Source of the DNA: Balaenoptera acutorostrata | Lineage: Eukaryota > Chordata > Mammalia > Artiodactyla > Balaenopteridae | NCBI RefSeq assembly: GCF_949987535.1 | Contig: NC_080078.1 | Location: 53,222,207 to 53,286,206 of the forward strand | DNA length: 64,000 nt | Direction of reading: 5' to 3' | In this document: one piece after another, positions 46,746 through 58,900 of the stretch | Numbering within the stretch: position 1 is the first letter of the stretch | How the letters are laid out: the number at the start of each line of letters is the position of its first letter | Program-made: the position numbers and the translations under genes | The notes under the pieces: generated by a model | The model's input: only the letters and a program-made list of their open reading frames with translations | Databases searched by the model: none | Told to the model about the DNA's origin: nothing

Positions 46746-49700
46746 TCATGTTGATAATTATTGAAGTTGGGTAATGTAAATCTACGTTTTCAGTATGCTT
46801 TTCTACTTTGGGGCATGTTTGAAAATTTCTTTACTAGGCATAAAATTAAAAAAAATAAGGCAGGTGGAGGTTACATAACTTTTTAAAATTAACTTAGTTA
46901 TTAAATGAGCAGAGCTAGAATTAGGACCCAGATTAGTTTGACTGAAAAAATCTGTGACATTTACATTACGAAGAGTAGGAAGCAAGATAAATGATATCTG
47001 GTTGTTAAGGTTATTTTCATGGGTGAGCCCTGCAGACAAATTCTTTTTTACTGCTCTGAACATAATTAATCAAGCCCCATTTTCTAGGCATATACCAATA
47101 GTGGCTATATTGGATCAAGATTGAATTATCTTGCCGGATGCCTTATTACATATGAGAAATTAAAACCCAAACAAGTCAGCTAAAATAGATATTGAATAAA
47201 TGGTGGAGGGGTGGTTCATGGAATTCAAAGTCAGGAGAATAGCAGGCTTCCCACAGGACAAGGATTGGGAAAAAGAAAACTATAAATATTCACTTCTCTA
47301 TCTATGTCTTTTCTCTGTCTATCTGTCTCTCTTTGGAGACATGTGAAACAGGTGATTTTCTGCTTCTCTCTGTGTCTGCTTCATTGTCCTGCTTTTCTGT
47401 GTAATCATTCTTCATCACATGTGGCCATAAAATAGTAAATGGATGCTTCATCTTGAGTCTACAGGACCTTAGATATAGGGATTCTCAACTCCCAGGCTTC
47501 TTCATTCAAACCCTCAGTCATATAATCCAATTTCCCCAATTTTGGGGATTAAATGACCATTGAGCTAGTCCAATGAGCTGTGACTACAGAGGACACATAT
47601 AGTACTCATGGTAACAAGAGCCTGTGTACTCCTTCATCTATGGCTATACGATGGGGTGGGGGGTGGGGGGCAGGCTAAGCTAAGAAGAAGCAGGCAAAGT
47701 AATATCTCAGCTCTGCAGAATCAGGCATTGATGAGTTGTGTCCACTTTTTCTTGATTCTAAACCCTCAGAAGAGGTTACAGTTGCCGATTCCTGGTTTTC
47801 ACTGTTCCAGAGGGAAGAAATAATTTACTAACACTAGGTGATTTGACTTGAAAGCCACAAATTTTATGCTAAGGAACTGGCATGGTAGTAAGTTCTTTGG
47901 GTAGCTTGGCACTATTCTTGACCTTGAGAAGATCAGAGGCTAGTAGAAGAGAGAGAGGTATAAATTAAAAATGACAATATAGTGATATTAATGCTGCAGT
48001 GGAAGTACATACAAGATTCATAGGTATGATATGGAAGGATATGATTAACCATATCTGGAGAGGAGAGGATGAGAAAATCTTCAGAAAGAAGGGAACATCT
48101 GAGCTGGAAGTTGAAGGCCAAGTTTGGAGGTGAAATACTTTTCTAAGATGACTCTTCTTGCAGGGTCAGTTCTCGGTCCACCATCTTGGATCTGGAAGGA
48201 GAGCTTCTGCTGTCTTTGCTGTTCAGGATTAAGTTGTAGGCATTTATATGTGTCCTGCTTTACTGATTGCTGAGGCGTTTGAGATTCAACCTATTGATTA
48301 GGCTTTTTCCTTGACTTCTTAAAAGCGCTAAGTTTATTCAGCCATGAGGCACTCTTGGAGGGCATCACTGTGTTGTCTGGTTTAGGGCCACTGTGAACAG
48401 ATTGTCTGAGCAATCCTGACATTTGCAGTGGAGAGAAAGGCAGCGTGATTTGAAGAAGACCCACTGGTGATTTTATCTCTCTTGCTTACATTGTGAAATT
48501 TAAATGGGTAGGGTGGGAAGAGCTCTTCATAATTAGGTAGTTTCATCAACTATCTTGGTCTTAGCAAAGCAGATACAAGAAGAAAGCTGGGTATGGAAAA
48601 GTCTGAGCCTATGAATTCTAAGAACCAGAGTGGTTGACATGAATCTTTCATCATGTCTCAAAGCATCCATTTTAACCACAAGGCTGTTGAATTTCAGGGT
48701 GGAGGATGGATTTGGTTACTTACCAGGAATGTTGGGTAGAGGATCTGTGTGTGTATATATACCTACTACCCTTGTGGTCAACCTGTGTTTAACCAGAAGT
48801 CACAATATTTAGAGTGACTATATGGATAAAACACAGCAGGATTTATTATAGAACAATGTAATAGCTACACTTTTTCCCCCTATAATATGCACAAGTGATG
48901 TGAGAAAAGTGCTAAAGAAATTAAGTCAAAATTTTAAATGGTCATGTCTATTTACTATCCTAGGATCCACTGGCCATCTGGAAGATACAATAAAAGGAAA
49001 TCCATTAGAAGGAAACATTCAAACATTGTACTTGGCTTTGGAAAGTTGAAAGACAAGGACGGCAGAACCAGTTCCTACTTGGACTGGAGTTTGTTTGTTT
49101 TGCTTATTTGAAATCAGAGCCAAAGGTCCTAATGGTTTTGACTAACTCTGTTTCTTTGTTTCGGTATATTTGGGCTGGGCCGGTATCTGCAAATGAGCCT
49201 TTGCAGATGGCATAAGACCTTCCCCTCTAGTTTTAAGGACCTTCAGAATTTCTGGGAAATCATGCTTGAAGTCATGTCTTCTCCAAAAAGCTGCCTGTGT
49301 GTCATGAGAAGAAAAAGCATTATTTAATGTATAACCATTTACAGAGTCCCTGATGTGTACAGGTAGGATTGTGGTTGTGTTGTGGAAAAGAGGTGTGAGG
49401 TGTAGGCATGGGGAGAAATAAACACAAAAAGAGTAACCCTTTCCCTCAGAAAGTCTGTACTCTACTAGGGGAGACAACTGTATGCCTGAGTCCCTTGACT
49501 TTGCCAAGGGAAGGTGGCAGAGAAGGGCAAGGTGGGAAACCCAGAAGTTTAACTATATTACAAACAGTGCACGTTTCCATCTCATCCCAGGGACATGGTT
49601 GAGAGCAGAGAGCCTTCCCCAACTGAGTGCAGGTCACCACCGGGCCAGGTCAAGGCCCCATCATGCATTTCATCCCTTCAGTATGGTCAGCGATGGGAGG

Positions 49701-50110
49701 GCTTTAGGACTTAGGGTCCTCGACAGACATTTGCCTGTGATGGTGGGAGGATGTCCAAGATGTCTTGGCTAGGAAATGGTAGAGTTGGGATTAAAAATCC
49801 AAATCTGGTTAACTTCAAATCCTATAGCTCAGGTCTTGGCACAGATACAAATCAGCAAGGCATTTACCCTCTGACCCCAGATTCTTCATTGGCAAAATAA
49901 GATACTTGGAATCAATAGCTTGCAAACTCCTTTTTTTAAAGCAACGGAATACTTCTTTCAGATAAAATATTACTCAAGCCCAGGATAGAAAACAGATCAA
50001 AGTAAACTACTTTGGCTGAAGCCTGGGTGGGAGCCAGAGCCCTAATCTCCATCTCTCCCCAGAGGAGTTCTATGTGCTCTATTGCACTATTGTTCAGAAA
50101 ATACTTCCTC
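46746..50110. other. Long unrecognised stretch
   Basis: Contains a G-rich run (ggggtggggggtggggggca) near 47651-47672 and many short unsupported open frames. No gene or confident repeat family. Confidence 0.35.
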
Positions 50111-50114
50111 TCTC

Positions 50115-50495
50115 TTACCCCTTCCATGGGAGAGTATACTTTACTACCCCATTGAAGTTGTGCTTGCTTATGTGACTTGCTTTGGCCAATGGAATAGAAG
50201 CAGACATGACATCCTTCACATTCAAAAGGAGCTTCCATAATCAAGATGGCTTGGCATCTTGCACTCCTGGGCTCTGTTGTGAGAAAAGTATGCCACAGGC
50301 AGTCAGTGCTCCCTAAGCCTGGAAGGAAAGATAGGTAAAGCATATGTGCATTTTACTCTTAGTCTGGAGCAGAAACTCTGTGGCCAAACTGCAAACCCAT
50401 GAATGAGAAATAAAAGTTTGCTTTTGAAGAGCACTGAGACTTTGGGGATGCTTGTTACACAGCCTAATCATAGCAAAGACTGACTAATGTAAGGT
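50115..50495 (+). mobile_element. ERVL-MaLR-like LTR fragment
   Basis: 'gtgacttgctttggccaatg' followed by 'gaatagaagcagacatgaca', then 'gagcactgagactttgggga' and 'tgcttgttacacagcctaat', is the order of a common MLT1-like solitary LTR. This old LTR carries no viral coding. A 135-codon minus-strand frame over it is spurious. Confidence 0.55.
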
Positions 50496-51470
50496 CTTAA
50501 AACATATTCTCAGAACCTGTGTGGCTCAGAGCATAGATCTAATTGGTGGAGAAAAGTGAGAATCTAAAACATTAAGCAAAAAACACAACAATAAAAACAA
50601 CAACAAAACTCCACATTTATTCCACTGATAGTGCCCATACCAGGTAATGGAGTAGTTTTTGCTGCTTAGATGCCTACTGTTGGTCTATTTCCCTGTCCTG
50701 TTTCCCAGCCTAGTTCTCCTACATCACTCAAATGAGTCATTATTTAATGAGTTATAAAGAGTTGGTTTCTGTAGCTTGTAACAGAAGATCCCTAATTGAC
50801 ATATATGTACCTACTGTTTTGTTCACTACTGTATCTATATCTATATATCCAGATTATATGTAAAGAAAAGTAAGTTCGGAGGAGAAAGGGTGGTCATATT
50901 AGCTCATCTAATTAGCAGTTTCATTTCAGCAAAGCTTGAAAAGCTCACTGTTGGATACTGTTGGTGCTCTGCCTCCATCTCTGTTACCAGGCCTTGGACC
51001 CTCTCCTGAAGCTTCTGTGACAGTTCACTAGTAATGACTCACCCCTGCCTCTTCTCTAGAGATTTGCTCTGGGCCTGATGGGAGAAAATCCCTTGCCTCC
51101 ACCTCTTCACTCTACTTCTACAGCCTGCAGACAGTGACTTGCTGACACAGGGAGACGTGTGGCCAGCCCCTGTCCTCCAAGTGGACTAACTCTGTGATGC
51201 TGTTCAAGGTCCAGAGCTCCTGCGGGATTGGGTTGAAGCTGAATTCCAGTGAGTCCACATCCTCGCTGCGCTCTCTCTTCCACCCTCTATCCTAACCCCT
51301 ATCCCCCTTCCCCTGAGAACACTCCCTCAATAAATCATAGGCTCCTCAATCCATGTCTCAGGCTCTGACTATAGGGAAACAAAACTAAGGTACTTTCCCT
51401 TCCAACTCCCAGATCCTCCTTCTCTCCCTTTACTCATGCTGCCTCTGGGGCTACAATAATATTTATGGTG
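50496..51470. other. Mostly unrecognised; LTR-like terminus at about 51285-51400
   Basis: The end segment has 'ccctcaataaatcataggct' followed by 'tccatgtctcaggctctgac'. That AATAAA-plus-GTCTCAGG pattern recurs at 55110-55205 and, inverted, at 57635-57700. It is probably an old LTR-like repeat terminus whose family I do not name. Confidence 0.4.
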
Positions 51471-51474
51471 AGTA

Positions 51475-51843
51475 AGTCCTCATTTTATTTATTTATATAT
51501 TTTTTAAAAATTTAATTAAATTAATCAATTTAGTTATGGCTGCATTGGGTCTTTGTTGCTGTGTGCGGGCTTTCTCTAATTGCGGCGAGTAAGGGCTACT
51601 CTTCGATGCGGTGCTCAGGCTTCTCATTGCGGTGGCTTCTTGGCATGGAGCACGGGCTCTAGGCATGCGGGCTTCAGTAGTTGTGGCTCGCGGGCTCTAG
51701 AGCGCACACTCAGTAGTTGTGGCGCACGGGCTTAGCTGCTCCGCGGCATGTGGGATCTTCCCAGATCAGCGTTCAAACCCATGTCTCCTGCATTGGCAGG
51801 CGGATTCTTAACCACTGCGCCACCAGGGAAGCCCAGTCCTCAT
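51475..51843 (-). mobile_element. CHR-type SINE, antisense, with 9-bp target-site duplication
   Basis: Body 51484-51834 in antisense, starting with a T-rich tail (ATTT repeats) and ending 'ccactgcgccaccagggaag'. The identical 9-bp duplication AGTCCTCAT lies at 51475-51483 and 51835-51843. The B-box is altered (GGTTTGAACGC in sense). Confidence 0.95.
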
Positions 51844-52629
51844 AGTGAAATTTTGGGGGCAAAATGGGGTGAGGGACCATAGAGACTGTGCAAAGTGATG
51901 GATGGCCCTTCATCATTCTGATGGCAGCATCTAGGCCACTGCTGCCAAGGAAAGGTGGCTTCTAGGAGACTGAGTGAGGAGCTGAGGAAGGGTGATTGTG
52001 TTTGCTCATTTAATGGGCACCTTCACTTCAGCAAAGCTTGAAATGGGTCAGTGCTTAGTGGCTTTCACACTTTGAGGCCAAGAAGCTCCTTCCAGGGGGC
52101 TTCTATTATCCTGCCTCTGAGGGCTCAAATTTTCTCAAATATGTTCTAGAAACTGGTCCCTCACCGGCATCTCAGCAGACTAGAAGGGGATCTGCCATTT
52201 CCCAGAAACATTTATAGAGCACCTACTGAATGTAGCAGTGTGTTCAGTAATGAGGATGCAGCCATGAACCCAACCCAGACTTGCTCTGGGAAAGTTATGG
52301 TCTAATGGTATGAAGATATTTTAGTTTATTTTTTAAATTACAATGAAAATAAGGGCTTCCAAAGAAAAGGACCAGAGACTGTATCATGGGGGCTCTGGAG
52401 TTCTATATGGATCACAATCTATACTTGGGTCTACAGCATTCTCACCTTATTGGAATCCCCACTGTGACAGCCCGTGTAAATTTTCCACAACAGGGACCCA
52501 CATAATGGGTACATATAAGTATAGCCTTTTCATTTAACATTTATATTTAGCCTTTTAATATTGAACACTGTACTTAGAATTCTTATCAAAGCATATTTTC
52601 CAAACTGTAGTGTCTTTGGACATACATTC
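51844..52629. other. Unrecognised DNA
   Basis: Positions 52200-52320 resemble the opening of the old dispersed repeat at 16618 ('atttatagagcacctactga', 'gaggatgcagccatgaaccc'). Otherwise nothing recognised. Confidence 0.35.
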
Positions 52630-52634
52630 TGCTA

Positions 52635-52850
52635 CTGGGAATTCCTTTCACATTCTTTTCTGCCTTCCAAACTCTTACTCACATTTCAAGACATAGTTCA
52701 AATAGTACCTACTCTGAGAGCTGCCCCCAACTCAGCTAGGTGGATACACCATAATTTGTAATGCATTCCCTAGACGTTTTCTTCTTTATGTGTCTCACCC
52801 TAAAAATACACTGTGAGTTTCTCCAGACAAAGGTCAGCCCAGAGTATAGA
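52635..52850 (+). mobile_element. L2 3' fragment
   Basis: 'tcacatttcaagacatagtt', 'caaatagtacctactctgag', 'agctgcccccaactcagcta' and 'actgtgagtttctccagaca' follow L2 3' order. Lacks the terminal tail. Confidence 0.65.
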
Positions 52851-52862
52851 AATTCAAATAAT

Positions 52863-53062
52863 AATGAAAATAGATAATGTTTACTGAGTACTTGCTACAG
52901 AAATACACTATTTCAAGAATGTTACAGTAACTCATTTAACCTTCTCAGGGATTTTATAATCCCTGTTTTGCAAATGAGGGATGAGGCACAGAGAGGTTAA
53001 GTAACTTGCCGGAGGTCACACAGCCAGGAGATGGCTAAAACAGGTTTCAAATCACGCAGAGT
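52863..53062 (-). mobile_element. MIR SINE, antisense
   Basis: Clear antisense MIR: 'aatgtttactgagtacttgc', 'taatccctgttttgcaaatg', 'gaggcacagagaggttaagt' and 'aacttgccggaggtcacaca'. Confidence 0.9.
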
Positions 53063-53496
53063 GCCTAGTGTGGCTTCCAAGTCCAGCTTTTAGTCTTATC
53101 AGGGTTTCCTCATCTGGAATCCAAAGACCCCCGAGTCCATGAATAGAATCAAGGGGGGCCGTTATACACGGATGGGGAAAATTCTGTCTTTTAATAATTT
53201 TTAACTGAATTGTAACACTTCCTTCAATTGTGAATGTAGGCAGCACACCACAGCAGTGTTTGCAGAATCTGGGAATTTGTCACCAGGACACATCTCAGAT
53301 ATTTTTTTTATTACATGACAGTTGTGTCTGCTCTCTCAAAATATTGTTTACATTCTCCTAATTACTTAGTAATTATGGTGGTTATTATACCCACCACTGC
53401 ATGCTGTTGTTTAAAGTATTAAAATATTTTAACTGTTTTAAGAAATTGTTTTCCTTTGTAATCCTATGTTTTAAATTTATGCATTTAAAATATTCT

Positions 53497-53695
53497 TTTT
53501 TTATTTTTATTTTATATTGGGGTATATTTGATTAACAATGTTGTGTTAGTTTCAGGTGTACAGCAAAGTGATTCAGTTATACATATACGTGTATCTATTC
53601 TTTTTCAAATTCTCTTCCCATTTAGGTTATTACAGAATATTGAGCAGAGTTCCCTGTGCTATACAGTAGGTCCTTGTTGGTTATTTATTTTAATG
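53497..53695 (-). mobile_element. LINE-1 3'-UTR fragment, antisense
   Basis: Antisense 3'-UTR of the same young-type L1 as at 28.3 and 30.4 kb: 'aatgttgtgttagtttcagg', 'cagcaaagtgattcagttat' and 'ctatacagtaggtccttgtt'. Only about 200 bp is left, so it is an extreme 5' truncation. Confidence 0.85.
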
Positions 53696-54055
53696 TCATT
53701 CTGAATGAAGCACTGATACATGCTCCAACCTAAGTAAACCTCAAAAACATCATATGAAAGAATCCAGTCACAGAGGACCACATAATATATGATTCCATTT
53801 ATATGAAATGCCCAGAATAGGCAAATCCATAGAAACAGAAAGCAAATCAATGCTTGCCAGAGGTTGGGGGAGGGGAGACGGGGAGTGACTACTAATGAGT
53901 GTGGGGTTTCATTTTGGGGTGAAGAAAAATGTTCTAAAATTAGATTCTGGTGATGGTTGCACTCTGTAATTATACGAAAAACAATTGAATTGTACATTTT
54001 AAACACATGAACTTTATGGCATGGAAATTACATCTCAATAGAACCGTTAAAATGA
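53696..54055 (+). mobile_element. Old LINE-1 3' end, sense
   Basis: 'aatatatgattccatttata', 'aggcaaatccatagaaacag', 'gctctggtgatggttgcac'-type phrasing ('gattctggtgatggttgcac') and 'gaattgtacattttaaacac' are in L1M 3'-end order. It abuts the younger antisense piece but is from a different subfamily, so the pair is a nested or adjacent insertion. Confidence 0.8.
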
Positions 54056-55505
54056 CAACACCGTTATTCTGATAAGGAGGGTTATAGGCTTCCCCAGAGT
54101 CTGGTGGGGTCCATCGGCAGGAACGCAAACTTCAGAACGCCAGCCTGCGGCTGTGCTTGATAAATATGCAGAGAGGTTCTGATTAAGGTTTCTATGAAGT
54201 GCTAACTATCATGAATTTAAGTAACTGAATTTATATCATGAAGTAAAATAAACCACTACGTAGAACTGACAGGATGATGTGAACATCAGGGAAAAATCTC
54301 CTAGATTACTTTAAGAGGACAAGGGGCCTGGTGTCCATTTGACCCATTGCTCCTTATCCGGTTATCAAGTTTCCTTCCACTTTTCCAATTAAGACCCTGC
54401 TCCTCAGGAAACCCTAGGGGCAGGAAACAGTGAATTCCTTTTCTTTCCAGGCTTCCCCCACCCCACAAAGATGCCTCTGTGTCCAGTGCAAAAAATAGTC
54501 CTCTTCTGCCCCTTCACGGAGCCATCACCTTTGCTGGCAGAGTTGACTTTTGTGGCTTGTTTCCTAGGAGGTCGGTGTTGAGTCCTGAACAAAAAAATAG
54601 TTGTTTTTGTGGTGACTTTGCTTCAGGCAGCTCCAGGCAGGGGCCTCGCCTCCTCTGAGAAGATTCTCAGTGCCCATGGCCAGCCTGCCCGGGCCTGAAT
54701 TTCATCCTCCTCTCCCCCTTCAGCTCCTCTCTCACTGCAGCAGCCGTGGTTGGTGAGCTGCCCGAGGTCTGCTGTAGCTCTGGGGACATGTTCTGTCCAT
54801 GTGGATGGCTCCCTAGCTCAAGCACCTGCTACACGATTGGCCTGAAGTGTTTCCTCGGCCCCAGAAGGGTGCTCAGGCTGGCTGTGCTCAGCCTGGACCA
54901 GCCAGGGATTTAACGAGCTCAGAAGAAATCTGCAACCAATCAAGGACAGGAATTGGTAGATAAATAGCCCACCTTTTCCAGCCTCCAGGGGGATTATTCT
55001 GTGGTATATTCTCAGACGGAATGAGCCCCAGGTGTCTGAGTGGTAATCTGGTCATCAATACATCTTTTACCAGCTTTCCTTCCTTCCCTGTCTCACTTTG
55101 CTGTCACCACTGCTACTCGTGTTTGTTGAGAATATCTCCCACACAAACTCCTTGCACCCATGGTCCTGTCTCAGGGTTTGATCTGGGGGAACCCTAGCTT
55201 AGGCAGAGGGGCCCACAGAGTAACAAACCCAGGGTCAAGCAGACTCATAAAATGCAGGCTCCTTGGACCACTAATGCTGCCATTGTTCAGACATTTGTGG
55301 AGCTCCTATTTTGAACTGCCTTTGGCTCCCACAGAATAGTGGATTCAGAGCTCCAGAAATTTTACATGTTGAGCATTAAGCGAATTGTTTTAAACTGCCA
55401 GAAGTTAACTCAAAGTCCAAAAAGTAAGGTTGATTCAGGTAAGGTGAAAGAACTCTCTTTCCTTCTGTGGATCAAAAATGGATCTGAGGGGGAGTTCCAA
55501 GAATG
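54056..55505. other. GC-richer unrecognised DNA
   Basis: Positions 54600-54920 are GC-richer than the surroundings, with no CpG-island-like density that I can see. At about 55110-55205 an LTR-like terminus ('ggtcctgtctcagggtttga') is present. No gene is supported. Confidence 0.35.
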
Positions 55506-55509
55506 TGTT

Positions 55510-55970
55510 GTCCAATTCATACCGGCCATAAGGTAGAAACAACCCAAATGTCTCCCAAGTGACAAACGGATAAACAAATGTGGTTTATCCATACAATAGA
55601 ATATTGTTCAGCCCTAAAAAAGAATACTGACTGGTATATGTGACAACATGGATGAACTTTGAAAAAATTAAGTGAAAGAAGCCAGACACAAAAGGTCACA
55701 TACTGTATGATTCTATTTATATAAAACATCCAAAAGAGATAAATACATGGAGGAAGAGAGCAGATTCGTGGTTGCCAGGAGGTGGGAATGGGGAGTGATT
55801 GATGAATGGTTATGAGGTTTCCTTTTAGGGTAATGAATATATCTTGGAAACAGATAGATATGATGGTTATATAATGTTGTGATTGTACTAAATGCCACGG
55901 AATTGTACACTTTAAAATGGTTCATGGTTAATTCTATGTTACGTGAATTTTACCTCAATTTTAAAAAGGT
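55510..55970 (+). mobile_element. LINE-1 3' end, sense
   Basis: 'aacaacccaaatgtctccca', 'aatagaatattgttcagccc', 'gtgacaacatggatgaactt', 'gaagccagacacaaaaggtc' and 'gaattgtacactttaaaatg' follow an old L1 3'-end order, with an A-rich end near 55960. Confidence 0.9.
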
Positions 55971-56281
55971 ATGTATTGAAGATTTTATTACTCAGATGGT
56001 AATGTACTTCTCACCTATTCCTGCAGTCAGGGTTGATATTCTAACTCCTTAGCCACCTTAATATGGACCAGCCATGGTGCAGGAGGGAAGGTCTGGAGAG
56101 GTCTAGAAGGCAGGTCTTCTATGGATGAATCAGGGGGCATTCTGGGGGTTCAGGACAGTGGTTGTTTACCACTCAGTAGGGAAGTGTCTCAAGATCTTAA
56201 CAACTAGACAGTCCTAAGGTACACTGGCTGAACGTCTGTTCTGCTCACAGGAGACTATTGAGAGATTGACCTCTACATTTG

Positions 56282-56627
56282 CCCAGTGGAGTCTTTAATT
56301 TTTTTTAATTGAAGTATAGTTATGTATTTATAATATTCTATAAGTTACAGGTGTACAATATAGTGATTCACAATTTTTAAAGTTTATACTCCATTTATAG
56401 TTATTATAAAATATTGGCTATATGTGGAATCTAAAAAATATGACAACCTAGTGAATATAACAAAAAAGAAACAGACTCACAGGTGTGGAGAACAAACCAG
56501 TGGTCACCAGTGGGGAGAGGGGAGAGGGAAGGGAAGAAGGGCAGTACAGGGGGAGGGGACTAAAAGGTACAAATTATTATGTATAAAATAAACTACAAGG
56601 ATATAACGTACAACCCAGTGGGGTCTT
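56282..56627 (-). mobile_element. Twin-primed (5'-inverted) LINE-1 insertion
   Basis: Two L1 3'-UTR pieces face each other. The left piece, 56296-56424, is antisense and starts with a T-rich tail ('attgaagtatagttatgtat', 'tacaggtgtacaatatagtg'). The right piece, 56425-56613, is sense and is the part that lies upstream of it in a normal L1 ('gtggaatctaaaaaatatga', 'actacaaggatataacgtac'). The whole is bounded by CCCAGTGGAGTCTT at 56282-56295 and CCCAGTGGGGTCTT at 56614-56627, 14 bp with one mismatch. This is the expected structure of twin priming during L1 integration. Confidence 0.85.
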
Positions 56628-56894
56628 GGACTGAGAACAATTCCTCCTTCCAGCCCCATGGTCCAAAATAAGGGTGTGGCTACAGCCTGGCTGTGTCTGG
56701 GGAGGGGCAGGGCTCACACGGGAGATCCCACCAGCATCTCACACAGTGGCCATGAGGGCCTAATGTCAGAAGGACAGGCACTTTGGAGCAGGATGTTCAC
56801 CTCCTCTCCACCCTCATCCCTTCTCTACAGGCTGGGGAAATCCGTGTTTTGAAGCCCAGTGGAAACACAGATGGGAGGCTGGGCTCTACAGCTT

Positions 56895-57060
56895 TGTTAT
56901 TCTAAGAGTGTTCTGGGGCCAGCAACTTGGGTATCACCTGGGAGCTTGACAGAAATGCAGAAACATGGAGCCCACCCCAGCCCTGCTGAATCAGGACCCC
57001 TGGGTGATTTCTATTCACATTACAATTTCAGAAGCTCAGCTTTAGGGAACAATCTCCTAG
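56895..57060 (+). mobile_element. MER5A-like element
   Basis: 'ttgggtatcacctgggagct', 'cagaaatgcagaaacatgga', 'gcccaccccagccctgctga' and 'gacccctgggtgatttctat' match MER5A. Confidence 0.75.
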
Positions 57061-58900
57061 GACCACTTACTATTTTGGCTCAAATTGTAGGCTTATGTCT
57101 CCCTCTCTTGCTGATCTCTTACAACCATAATTTGGAATGGACATGTTTTATATCTCTTTGGATACTGTCCAGAGTTTTTCTGGACAGAACCAAAAGCAGC
57201 TCATAGAAAGCCCATACTTTCTTTAACGTCTCTTGTTTCATCATAGAAATTCATGTGAATGTTGCACTTTATTCCATGTATATTGATGCTTACCTTAACC
57301 TAAAACTGTTTGCTTTTTACCTCCAAAATCTTTGAATGAAATTGAGGCTTCAGGAGGATGCAGCATATTTTTATTCCCTACGGCTTTGTATCCCCAGCAT
57401 TACGTGTGTGCTGCAGACTGCAAAGCAGATGTAAAGTGACTCAGGAAGTTAGTGATTCAACAGGGAAACCACTGATCATTAGGGTAAATATAAGGATGAA
57501 GAAATACGATTAGACTTTTCTTTGAATTCTTAACTTTGGGTGGTGACCACAGGATAAAATCAAAAATTTATGTGAGGTCTTCAACTAAAGCAGGAGGGAT
57601 TTAGAATAGCTCCATAAAAGATTTCTAGACTCAGTGACTGTCTTAGGTTGGGTTCCCTGGAAGCTGAGCCTGAGACAAGGGTTTGGGTGTGTGTGATTTT
57701 TTGAGGGGGCCTCTCAGGAGATGGGGAGTGAAGGAAGCAGGATGAGGCTGGGACCCAAGCAAGGATGTGTCCTTAAGGAAAGTCTCAGTTTGGCCTGATT
57801 CACAGGGAGCTCTGGTGCATGGGTGGTACCATGGAGCTGTCTCACCTTGAGACAAGAGTGCTGGCATTTTGTACCCAAGTGTCATCAACTATGGGCTGCT
57901 CCCCGAGGGGATGGTGCATCTGGGTAATGAACGTGATCCCTGTTCATCCCAGGGCAATTCTCTGGAGAAAGGAACTTTCTTTGTTAGCAGCGAATCCTCT
58001 TAGCAGCCAGTAAGGAAATCTGGGTGGGCAAAAGCAACACCCACTACTACCTCGAAAGGAGTATCTAACACTGATATTCCCATAATGCCATTCTTTCACT
58101 TAGAGATTGCCTCCTGTTTGATTTAATCCCTCCAATATATATTGATGTCATTTTCTTTTCTAAACTATTGCTGGGCATGACCAGTGTGGACAGGCACTGG
58201 TTTCTGCTCTTGAAAACAAAATTCCCAGTGGATCCTAGTGATTCCCACCCAGTGCCTTGCTCACTTGTCATCGCATTCAGGTGAAGTTCCTGAGGTGGCT
58301 CCCTTCCTTCCCACTTTTGATTTCCATGTGGTCCTGCCCTGGCCACACCCATCAGTTCAGGGGAGCTTTTTCCTGAGCACAGAGTCCCAAGGAAATAACA
58401 AAAGGGCAGCCCCGGCCTTATCGTTCTAGCTGATTATTTAAACAGCTGCTAGAGAGCGGCAGCTGCCTTGGCAAGAGTCCCGGTGAGGAAGGGAGTGAAC
58501 CTACATGATGGAGCACCATCGCTGCAGTTACCACGAAGGGAGGCCCCCCGAGTGTCCTTTAGATTGCAAGCGTCTTGCTATCGCCTTGAGTGACGGGGTG
58601 TTGGGGAAGGTGGCCTACTTTCAAACTGTACAAAATCTGGAAATGGTTTAATCAGTGTATGCGTTAATCAGGATTCTTGTGTCAAAATGATCTGGAGGCC
58701 GGCGCACTGCTTTTCTTTGCCCCATTCACCCCACTTGATTTTTCACCCCACTTTCCCCTCTGCAGTCTTTCCCCTCTCCCCAGGCTGAGAATGCAGGCAT
58801 CGTGACTGGTCCATGTGCCATGAGTGGACCCTACAGTAGTCTAAGCAGGCCCCAGTAGTTCAGAAATAATTCCTGAGAATTTACAATAGAAATTATTCCC
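57061..58900. other. Mostly unrecognised, with LTR-like terminus and E-box pair
   Basis: Positions 57635-57700 read as the inverse of the LTR-like terminus seen at 51285-51400 ('ggttgggttccctggaagct', 'gagcctgagacaagggtttg'). Positions 58430-58620 are GC-richer and contain two CAGCTG motifs (58443-58448 and 58460-58465). No gene is supported. Confidence 0.35.

Noticed and set aside
49936..50343. 135-codon minus-strand open frame
   Set aside because: It overlaps an LTR-like fragment for most of its length and shows no motif.
53497..54055. Second twin-primed L1, from opposed L1 3' ends
   Set aside because: The two halves look like different L1 subfamilies, and no matching target-site duplication is visible.
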